32,569 bases of DNA from Deltaproteobacteria bacterium. Its GTDB lineage: Bacteria > Myxococcota_A > Polyangia > GCA-2747355 > JADLHG01. How positions within the stretch are numbered: position 1 is the stretch's first letter; each line of letters opens with the position of its first letter. Positions 7,618 through 16,300 of the stretch are shown here, piece after piece. The notes beneath the pieces were generated by a model. That model was not told the DNA's origin. It did not search any database and saw only the letters and a program-made list of their open reading frames with translations. A program made the position numbers and the translations under genes. Location of the stretch: the NCBI GenBank assembly GCA_020848905.1, contig JADLHG010000011.1, positions 1 to 32,569 of the forward strand, given 5' to 3'.

Positions 7618-10600
7618 TCAACGGATGCCCACGTGCATGGCTCGCCGCAGCTCGAAGTGCTCGTCCGAAACGGCGAAACGGAGAAGCTCCTCGATCTCCT
7701 GGTTCTCGCGCATGGCCGCGATCCGGGTCTCCGGGTCGCGGGGCTCATCGATCTTACCGGCGGCCTTGCGTAGCGCCGAGAGCGCCGCGTGCACCGAGCG
7801 ACACGCGAGCAGCCCCGCACGATTGGCGGAGTGGATGACGGCTCCACCGAGCGCGCGGAGGTCTACGGCGCCTCCTCCCGAGCACTCCAGGGCGAACGGC
7901 ATGAGCTCTTGCCGTAGCTTGCGCGGGACGATGCGAGAGACCTCCTTCGTCACGTCTCCGAGGGCACGCGCGTCAGCTTCGGGGGGCGCGAACTCGGGCA
8001 CGTACTGCCGGACGACGCCGGCCACGAGCAGCTCCAGATCCTCGGGGCGCAGGCGCGTCGGCAACACCATCGCCGACCGGACGATCCACAGGCAACGACC
8101 GAGGAGAAACTGAAGCTCGGCGTCGGTCGCTTCCTTCACGAGCGTCGTGCCGAGAATGACGGCGGGCGGATCCGTGTTCTCGACCATCACCGTCGTCGGC
8201 TGCGCGGAGCTCAGGTAGAGCTCGTGCTCCACTCCGCCGAGGTCTCGCGCGAGGCTCGCGGCGATGCGTCGCACGGGGTGGTCCCCCGCGCCCAGCCGCT
8301 CTGCCCGGGTGACCCCGTGACCTCGAATGTCGCCTCGTCGGATCTTCGCGAAGGGCGCGTTGAGCAGCCGGAAGATCTGGCGGAAGCCGCCAGGAATGAC
8401 GCGCTGGAACATCCACTCGTCGTGCTCCACCTCGCCGAGGGCCCCTCCGGGCGTTCCCACCCCGGCGGCGTGCGCGTCGATGAAGCTCCGGTGTTCTCCC
8501 TCTGCGTGTCCCAACGCGTCCAGGACCTGGGCGGCGCAGAGGCAGCCGTCAGGCGCCTTGCGCCAGGCGAAGATCTGGAAGAGCGCCTGATAGGCGAACG
8601 CTTCGAACGGATCGCTCCGCAACCGTGCGCGCATCGTCGCCACCGAGCGATCCAGATGCACCATCACGCTGCGCTGGTCGCCTTGCCGCGCGTAGAAGCC
8701 GCACAGCGCGCCGATCGCCCGCAGGTCGCACGGACCCACCTCCACCGCGCGACGGAAGGAGCGCGCCGCCTCGGTCGCGTCACGAAGCCCGTCCTCGTAG
8801 ATGCTACCCAGCCCGAGCAGGTACCCGATACGCTGCTCCCCGTCGGAGTCCCGTTCGAGGAGGCGGTGCGTCACGTCGAGCGCCGCGGAGTACTCCTGCT
8901 GCTGCACGTAGAGGTCCCTGAGTCGTCGCAGGGCCTCGAGCTGCCCGTCCTCGCCGCCCATCGACAGGGCTTTCTTCAGACAGGCCACCGCGCGACGGTA
9001 GTCTGGAAGCTTCTCCTGGTAGATGCTCCCCAGCCGCAAGAAGAGCCCGCGGAGAAGCTCGGGGTCCTGCTCCAGGCGCGCCTGTCGGATCAGCGCGTCG
9101 GCGGCCTCGGCGAAGGCCCCGTCCGCCTCAGCCAGTCGGGCAAGCTCCGACAGGGCCTCGCGATGCTGCGCGTCGAGCTCCAGCAAGGCCCGCAGGTGGT
9201 CCCGCGCACTCGAGGGACGCCCCAGCTCGCGCTCGGCAACCCTCGCGATCCGAAGATGAGTCGCGATGCGTTCGGGGACGGAGGTCGTGCGCCGGCCTCG
9301 CTCCTCGAGCAGCTCGACGAGTTCCGTCCAGCGTCCCGCACGCTCGAGAAGCTCCACCAGCGCCTCCGCCCCACCCCGGTGCGCGGGGTCGAGTTCGACG
9401 GCCGCCCGGTAGTACTCGATCGCCGCCCCGTCGTCGCGCAGCCGCTCTGCGGCGATCTCGCCCGCCAGGAGGTAGGCCCTGAGCCGGTGCCGCGGAACCA
9501 GGCTCGCCTGGCTCTCGGCCAGGAGCGCCACCGCGGCCCCTGCCCAGTCCTCCGTCGCGAGCGCAGCATCTCGCAACCGGTGAATGGCGGGTAGATGCGT
9601 TGGAAGCGCCTTGAGCGCGGCGCGAAGGGCGCCCTGCTCCCCACCCGAGAGCTCCGCCACGCGCAGGTGCCAGAGCGCCCGCTCGGCCGGGGCAGACGTA
9701 AGCTCGGCAAGCTCGCGGCAGAGGGCGATCTCGCCCGCCACGGCTCCACGCCGCCGCAGCGCGTGCAATAGGTGCATTCGCGCCAGCTCCGAGGCCGCGT
9801 CGTGCCGGCGCGCCTCCTCGAGCGCCGCGACCACGTCGATCCCGGCACCGCGTTCGGCGTCGGCGCCGGGGCTCCCCCCACCCAGCTCGATCCAGCGCGA
9901 AAGGTCGAGGTAGAGCGCCGCCGCGTCGAGGGGAGGCTGCGTGCGCCGGGCATCTTTCACCAGCAGCTCCAGGAGGGCTACGCGATCGCCGTGACGCAAG
10001 GCGTGGCTCGCGAGGAGGTGAAGCGCAAACAGGTCCTCCGGGTGACTGCTGTGCAACTGCTGGCAGAGGCGCGCAACCTCCGTCGCGTGACCGGCGCGGC
10101 GGGCGAGATCGATGAGCTCCTCGCGGATACGGCGGCGAACCCCGTCGGTCGTCGCCGCGGCGAGCTGCCCCCGGACGAACTCGGCCAGCTCGCGGTCGGC
10201 CCCGTTCTCGAGGTACACGCCGCGCAGGGCCTCGGCGGCGAAGGCATCGTCGGGTCGCCGGAGGAGCGCCTCCCGATATCGGGCCTCGGCTGCCAGCCAG
10301 TCGGCCCCGGCCCGCCGCGAGAGCTCTGCCGCCTCGCACAGGGAGGTCGCGACGCGCACGGCGTCCGTCTCGAGCGCGGTACGCCGCTCGATGCACTCCA
10401 CGAGCTTCGTCAGCTCGCCGTGGCGCCGGCAGTGTCGTTCCAGCCCATCGAGCGCGCCCGGAGCCGGCACCGGCTGCGCCGCAGCGCTGTCGTACGCCGA
10501 CAGGGCGTCGGAGGGGCGGTCGAGCGGTCCTTCCGCGAGCGCCCCCAGGCGCATGACGAGGGCACGGCGCGCCGAGCTCTCCGCCGGAGCGAGATCCGCG

Positions 10601-13362
10601 AGCGCGTTCAGGTGCTCAGCCACCTCGCGCCAGTTGCCGCCCTCGGCCAGCCACTGAATGCGCGCCCACGCCCCGCGCGGGTCGCCCTCGTCGGCAGCCG
10701 CCGCGCGGGCGAAGGACGTCCCGGCCTCCGCGCTCGAGAGGCGCCAGAGCAGGTATCCCTCGCGAAGGGCGAGGGACGCCGATCGGCCGGGAGCCGTCGC
10801 GCCCGCGGCCTCCGAACGCAACATTAATGCGAGCTCCTCGGTGCGGCCGAGCTGGGCCAGCGTTCGCTCGACCCCCCAGCGGGCAGGACGAGAGTCGGGA
10901 TCCAGGTCCAGCACCGCGCCGTAGCAGCGCAGCGCTCCTTCCGCGTCCGCAGAGGCGCTCTGGTGCAGGGAAGCGGCACGCCGCAGCAGGTCCGCCCGAA
11001 GCGCGGGCTCCTCGCTGGCGAGCCCCGACCTCTCCATGGCCGTCGCCACCTCCCCGAGTCGCGTGGCTCGGCGCCCGAGCCGCGGCAACCGAGCCAGCGC
11101 GGCGGGGGCGAGCGGATCGTGCTCGAGTGCGGTCAACACCTCTCCGAAAGCCTCGTCGGCCTGCTCGAGCTCCCCCTCCAGGATCCGCGCGGCCGTCAGG
11201 TGTTCCGACGCGCGTGCCGCCCCGAAGGCCGCCTGCGCCGCCGCGCGATGTGCCTCGACGCGCGCGCGCGGGTCGGAGGCGTGGAGCTGGAGGCGAGCGA
11301 GCCCCTCAGCCGCGGGCGCATAGCCCGGCTCGAGGAGGGCGGCCTCGCCGAAGAGGTCGACGGCACTTGCCGCATCGTCTAGCGGTCCCTCGGCGAGCAA
11401 CGCAGCCTCGACCAGAGCTGCCGCCCGCTGTTCGGGCACCGCCGAGGTGCGCGCGAGCCACCGATACGTTTCGAGAGCCTCGCGGTGGCGTCCGTCACGA
11501 CGCAGGACCTCCGCCAGGCTCTCGAGGACCAGGGGGTTTTCCCGCGAGGCGGCGGCCGCTCGTTCCAGCTCGCCCCTGACGTCCACGTCTCCGAGCCGCG
11601 CGAGACGCCCCAGGACGGCCGCCTGGCGCCGCCGGTACGGCTCCCAATCGCCGAGAAGCGGCGCGCTTCGGACCAGCATCGCCGCAAGGCCCCGCGAGTC
11701 GCCGTCGCGCGCTGCGAGCCTGAGGAGACCCTCGACGGCCTCGGGGACGCGGGCGTCCCGGGCCGCGACCTGCTCGTAGCGGGCGCGGGCGCCCTCCAGA
11801 TCCCCTTGTCGCTCCGCCGTCCAGCCGAGCTCGCAGAGCAGCGCGTCTTCCAGCGGCGCGTCGGCCGCGTCGGAGACCAGGCTCACGAGGGCCTGCTCCC
11901 GACTCTCGAGATCGGTGGCCGCCGCCGCGAGGTCTGCCTCGGTCAGCGCGACACGAGGTGTCCGCTCGCCGGCCGCGGCCCCTGCGATCGTCGTCTGGGC
12001 ACCGAGGTCATCCCCACCGTACGCCCACAGCAGGTCCGCACGGGCTGCGAGCAACGCCTGCCGGTCGCTGCCCTGAAACACGTCCGCTAGCTGCCCCAGG
12101 TCCTCGGTCAGGCCGCTCGCGTCGCGCGCTCGGCGATGAAACCGCGCGAGAGCCAGGAGCGCCGCGACGTCTCGAGGACGATGGCTGCACACATCTCGGT
12201 ACTGCGCCGTCGCCTCCTCCTCCTCGCCGAGGGTCTCCCACGCGGTTCCGGCCATCCACTGCGCGCTGGCTGCCGCGCCGCTACTCCGCGCTTGCTCGGC
12301 GAAGCGCACGAGGATCTGCGAGAGCTCGCGCCAGTACTCCGGGGCAGGGCGTTCCGGAGCTCCGCGCTCGGGCAGCGACAGCGACTCCGGATGGACGCGG
12401 CGAAGTTCGTCGGGGAGCGCAGGCGCACCCAGCTCCATTCCCTCGTCCCGCTCGTCTTCGACCCCCTGCAGAAGACCGCCCGCTTCCAGCGCGGCCTCCA
12501 CCACGCGTGGCGCGGGCAGCACCTCTCCAGCCTCGACGTATGCCTCGGGCACCGACCCGACGGGGTCCAGCAGGTCCGCGAAGAAATCTGGCTCTACGAG
12601 GGCCCGGGGCGGTTCCGCCGGAACGACCGGTTCTTCGAAAAGCGCCGGCTCGTCGGTCGGAGGAGCGGGAGGAAGGGGCTCCAGCCATTGGCCCGTCGGC
12701 TGTTCCTCCTCCGGCACCAGCGACCCCAGCTCCGCCAGCTGCGCACCATCCGTCGCGCTCTCCGAGTGCCCAGGGACCTGATCGCCGCCCACGGCCGCCA
12801 GCCCCTCCTCGACCAGCCCGTCGAGGAGCTGATCGAAGGCGCCTTCCTCCTCGATGGCCGGTCGCGCCTTCTCGCCGAGCTGCACCACCTGTGGCGCGGG
12901 CTCGGCGCCTCCGGACCTGGCCGCTGGCGACGGCGCAACCGGCTCTGCCTCCACGGGCACGAAGGGCGTCTGATCCTCCTCCCATGGGCGATCGCTGACC
13001 TCCGCCCCCCGATCGGGCGACAAGCCGACGCCCGTCTCGAGGTCCACCTCGACCTCGATCTCCGCCTCCGCCTCCTCGGGCGCGCGCTCCAGATCGTCGA
13101 GCGACAGACCGATGTCCTGTGGCGTCCCCTCTCCTCCCTCGGCCTCCGCGACCGGTAGCAGCACCTCGCGAGACGCGCCGCCCTCAGTCCCCGCCGAGCC
13201 GAGGAGCGTCCCGAGCGCCCTGCCCCCCTCGGCCGCAGGGGTCGCCACCGGCAGCCGGAGCGAACGGTCCCACTCGTCGATGAGCGCGGCCCAGCCCGAC
13301 TCGTCCTCGCCCACGTCGGCGAACGGGTCCAGCGAGTCGTTCTTGCGCGGAGGGCGGCTCAC
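7618..13362 (-). CDS. Giant TPR-repeat protein with degenerate M48-like C-terminal domain (second of a paralogous pair), 1914 aa
   Basis: Start: a GTG at 13362-13360 overlaps the TGA of the upstream paralogue in the sequence GTGA, giving a protein beginning VSRPPRKNDSLDPF. The open frame extends upstream to 14313, but that part is antisense-like, Arg-rich shadow of the upstream gene. Residues 1-340 are acidic and Pro-rich, probably disordered. About 345-1640 is an array of TPR-like helical repeats (e.g. ATAQYRDVCSHRPRDVAALLALARF, shown here only as an example of the pattern A..Y...L...P....A...LA). About 1712-1914 is a distinct C-terminal domain shared with the paralogue. There, LGTTLVKEATDAELQFLLGR has the shape of the M48 helix before HExxH, but the motif position reads GRCLW (1755-1759). 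No signal peptide or TM helix is seen, so it is likely a cytoplasmic scaffold. Function unknown. Confidence 0.85.
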   Translation of the reverse strand: MSRPPRKNDSLDPFADVGEDESGWAALIDEWDRSLRLPVATPAAEGGRALGTLLGSAGTEGGASREVLLPVAEAEGGEGTPQDIGLSLDDLERAPEEAEAEIEVEVDLETGVGLSPDRGAEVSDRPWEEDQTPFVPVEAEPVAPSPAARSGGAEPAPQVVQLGEKARPAIEEEGAFDQLLDGLVEEGLAAVGGDQVPGHSESATDGAQLAELGSLVPEEEQPTGQWLEPLPPAPPTDEPALFEEPVVPAEPPRALVEPDFFADLLDPVGSVPEAYVEAGEVLPAPRVVEAALEAGGLLQGVEDERDEGMELGAPALPDELRRVHPESLSLPERGAPERPAPEYWRELSQILVRFAEQARSSGAAASAQWMAGTAWETLGEEEEATAQYRDVCSHRPRDVAALLALARFHRRARDASGLTEDLGQLADVFQGSDRQALLAARADLLWAYGGDDLGAQTTIAGAAAGERTPRVALTEADLAAAATDLESREQALVSLVSDAADAPLEDALLCELGWTAERQGDLEGARARYEQVAARDARVPEAVEGLLRLAARDGDSRGLAAMLVRSAPLLGDWEPYRRRQAAVLGRLARLGDVDVRGELERAAAASRENPLVLESLAEVLRRDGRHREALETYRWLARTSAVPEQRAAALVEAALLAEGPLDDAASAVDLFGEAALLEPGYAPAAEGLARLQLHASDPRARVEAHRAAAQAAFGAARASEHLTAARILEGELEQADEAFGEVLTALEHDPLAPAALARLPRLGRRATRLGEVATAMERSGLASEEPALRADLLRRAASLHQSASADAEGALRCYGAVLDLDPDSRPARWGVERTLAQLGRTEELALMLRSEAAGATAPGRSASLALREGYLLWRLSSAEAGTSFARAAAADEGDPRGAWARIQWLAEGGNWREVAEHLNALADLAPAESSARRALVMRLGALAEGPLDRPSDALSAYDSAAAQPVPAPGALDGLERHCRRHGELTKLVECIERRTALETDAVRVATSLCEAAELSRRAGADWLAAEARYREALLRRPDDAFAAEALRGVYLENGADRELAEFVRGQLAAATTDGVRRRIREELIDLARRAGHATEVARLCQQLHSSHPEDLFALHLLASHALRHGDRVALLELLVKDARRTQPPLDAAALYLDLSRWIELGGGSPGADAERGAGIDVVAALEEARRHDAASELARMHLLHALRRRGAVAGEIALCRELAELTSAPAERALWHLRVAELSGGEQGALRAALKALPTHLPAIHRLRDAALATEDWAGAAVALLAESQASLVPRHRLRAYLLAGEIAAERLRDDGAAIEYYRAAVELDPAHRGGAEALVELLERAGRWTELVELLEERGRRTTSVPERIATHLRIARVAERELGRPSSARDHLRALLELDAQHREALSELARLAEADGAFAEAADALIRQARLEQDPELLRGLFLRLGSIYQEKLPDYRRAVACLKKALSMGGEDGQLEALRRLRDLYVQQQEYSAALDVTHRLLERDSDGEQRIGYLLGLGSIYEDGLRDATEAARSFRRAVEVGPCDLRAIGALCGFYARQGDQRSVMVHLDRSVATMRARLRSDPFEAFAYQALFQIFAWRKAPDGCLCAAQVLDALGHAEGEHRSFIDAHAAGVGTPGGALGEVEHDEWMFQRVIPGGFRQIFRLLNAPFAKIRRGDIRGHGVTRAERLGAGDHPVRRIAASLARDLGGVEHELYLSSAQPTTVMVENTDPPAVILGTTLVKEATDAELQFLLGRCLWIVRSAMVLPTRLRPEDLELLVAGVVRQYVPEFAPPEADARALGDVTKEVSRIVPRKLRQELMPFALECSGGGAVDLRALGGAVIHSANRAGLLACRSVHAALSALRKAAGKIDEPRDPETRIAAMRENQEIEELLRFAVSDEHFELRRAMHVGIR

Positions 13363-16300
13363 AGCTGCAGCTCCCGCCGCAGACTCAGATAGTCGCGGCT
13401 CACCGAGTAGAGTAGCAATTGCGTGGCCTGAGGCTCGGCACGAATCGCCTCGACGATCCGTGCCGTCGCGCGGCCCGGGGCCCCCACCGCGGCGGAAGGA
13501 TCGCGCACCAGCTGATCCATCGCGGCAGGGAGATCGCCGCAGATCAGCAGACCCACGCGGTTCGCCGTGGCGAGCACTCCCCGAACCCAACCATCCACCT
13601 CGCCCCCCTCCTGCATGAACCGCGCAACGGCCAGCGGCAGAAGCTTGCGCTCCCGGCGCGACATCGCCTTCTGGAGCCGGCGCGCCGCTCCCTCGACCTG
13701 CGGTCGCGGCAACTCGAAGCTCGCTCCAGGCTCGACGGCAAAGATCGACCCCGCGAGCAACAGCTCCAGGTCCTTCCGCTCGAGCACCTCGAGGGCCTGG
13801 GCACGCTCCCGCAGCAGCGAGATGGTGCGCCCGACGCGGAACCGCTCGGCCGGCCCCATGTTCGCGACGACCTGATGTCCCACGACCAGGACCTGCTTCT
13901 CCACCGGCAGTCCCGCCACCAGGTCGGGCTGGGCGCGAGAGACGTAGATCTCGAAGTCCGAGAGCCCGAACGCCTGCGCGATGCGGTCCAGCGTGGAGCT
14001 CACGGGTCCGCCCACCCGCCGGTCGATACGGTCCGCGCGACCGACGCCAAACGCCGCCAGGTCGACGGGCACGCGATCGGGAAAGAGCCGCGGCACGCAC
14101 GGGGCGATGGCGGCCCAGATCTCGCCGTACGCACTTCGAGCCCCCGGGGCGACGAGCGCCTCGCGCCAGGCCTGGGCCTGCAGGCTCCGTCGCGGTTCGA
14201 AACCCAGCCGCGCCGCCCGCTGACGGTAGAGCTGCTGGTCGTCTGGGTCTGCCGCACCCAGGTAGCAGAGCACGGCCAGCGTCGCGAGCAACGTGTACTG
14301 ATCCTCGTCCCACTCCGCCACCCGCAAGAGCTTGCCGTAGAGCTCGACGGAGAGAGGGTCGGCCATCAGCACCTCGCGCACGTCGTCCTTGGCGCGGTCC
14401 AGTAGCTGGCCGAGGTCCTCGGCCTTGGTGGCCTTGCAGAGCTGCCTCAGGTCTCCGAGGATCTCGAGGCTCGTCGGATCCTGGTCCTGAGCGCTCAGCA
14501 GGGCCTCCCGTGCCTCGTTCGGCCGGCGCAGCTCGTGCCAGTAGATGCGGCCGATGCGCCGCGAGTTGCGAGCGCGATAGGCCCGATCGCTGCGCAGGTT
14601 GTTCAATCTCTCCAGAGCTCGCACGACGTTCGGATAGTCCCGCATCTCCTCGTAGAGGTTGGCCAGCCGCTCCAGCACGCCGTCGTCGTCAGGGTTGAGC
14701 TCGAGCAATCCCCTGCAGACCTCCACCGCCTCGGGCACGCGGCGCTGCTGCATCAGAATCTCGGAGAGCCGCAGCATCGGCTCCCGCTTCTGCCCCGGGC
14801 TGTCGGTCGTTTCGGCGTAGCGGTGGTAGTACGACGCCGCCCGCGAGAGCTGCCCGTCCTCGTCGTAGAGTCGCGCGAGCTGCTGCAGCGCCTCCCCGTG
14901 CTTCTCGTCCAGCTCGAGCACGGCCAGGTAGTCTTTGGCCGCCCCACGGCGGTCGCCCACGACCTCCAGGCGGAGCCGCGCCCTCTCGAGGTGCAGGCGC
15001 TCGCGCTCCGAACGCTGGTCGGCGTACCGCAGGCGGTGTCCGAGCAACGCGACGCGACCCTCGTGGTCTCCGAGGTCCTCACAGATCTTGCGGAGGTCCT
15101 CGAAGGCACGCTCGTCCTGCGGATCCAAGCCGAGCAGGCGTCGCAGCACGAGCGCCGCGTTCGGCAGATCGCGAGCCTGGTGCATCAGGACCGCGGCCCG
15201 TCGATACCAGTTCGCGCGCGCCTCCGCATCGGGCCAGAGTTCGGCGAGCCTCAAGGCGGTCCGCGCCTCCATCGAGACGTCGCCGGCCGCCCTCGTCAGC
15301 CGGTGGAGCACCAACAGCGCTGGGAGGTCGTCGCGGTCGAGATCGAGCGCCAGGGTGACCTCGCGCTGCGCATCCTGCAGCCTCCCCGCGGCCTCGTACG
15401 CCACGGCGAGCGGAACGTGCATCTGGCTGCGCTGCGCGACCGGCAGCCGCGACGCCAGCCGCTCGAGCAGCGTCGCCCGCTCCTCGGCATCGACCTCGTC
15501 CCGGCCGAGAAGCGCGACGAGCGGCTCCACCGCCGTCGGGTCTGCGTCGAGCGCCGCGCGGTAAAGGCCAGACGCGTCACCTCCCCGCTCCTCGGTCAGC
15601 TCGGCGAAGAGCGCCGCCCGCGACAAGAAGTCGGCCCGCCGCATCGGCTGGACGGAAAGCTCGCCGAGTCGCGCGTTCGACGCCGTCAGGGCACCGAGGT
15701 CGCGTCGCCGGGCGGCGTGGCTCTCGAGCGCCCAGGCAGCCCCGCGGTGCCCTGGATCCTGCGCCGTCAGCTCCGACCAGTATTCTTCTCCGCGCTCCGG
15801 ATCCCCGAGCGGACCTTCGTAGAGCCGTGCGAGCTCGGCGAGCAGCAGTCGTCGCCCCTCTGCCGGTGAGGCGGGGAGCAGCTCCTCGAGAAGTCGTGCG
15901 GCCTCCCCGTACTCGCCACGCGCGAAGCACCGCCGCGCCAGAAGTTCACGCGCCTCCTCGGTCGCAGCGGCCCCCGAGTCGCTCCGGCAGGCCGAGCCGA
16001 GAAGCTCGTCGGCGCGGTCGAGGCGCCCGGCCGCCGCGTGGAGCTCGGCGAGCCTGAGCGCGAGCCCGGCTCGTTCCCCGGCGTCGTGGGCCCCCTCGAG
16101 TCGCGCCTCGAGGACCTCCAGCAGCGTGCTCCGGTCGTCGGCCTCGAGGGCCACGCGGTAGAGGTCCCGGCCGGCGGCCCGCTCCCCCGGCTCTTCGAGA
16201 AGGAGGCGGCTGTAGACCTCCACCGCCTGGTCGGGCTGACCGAGGTGGCGGCTGTAGAGCTCTCCGAGTTGCCGCAGGAACGCCACGCGACGGGGTCCCG

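Noticed and set aside
13363-14313. Extended N-terminus of the second giant TPR protein
   Set aside because: The extra 317 residues are Arg/Gly/Ala-rich, read antisense-like across the C-terminal coding region of the paralogue, and would remove the neat GTGA overlap.
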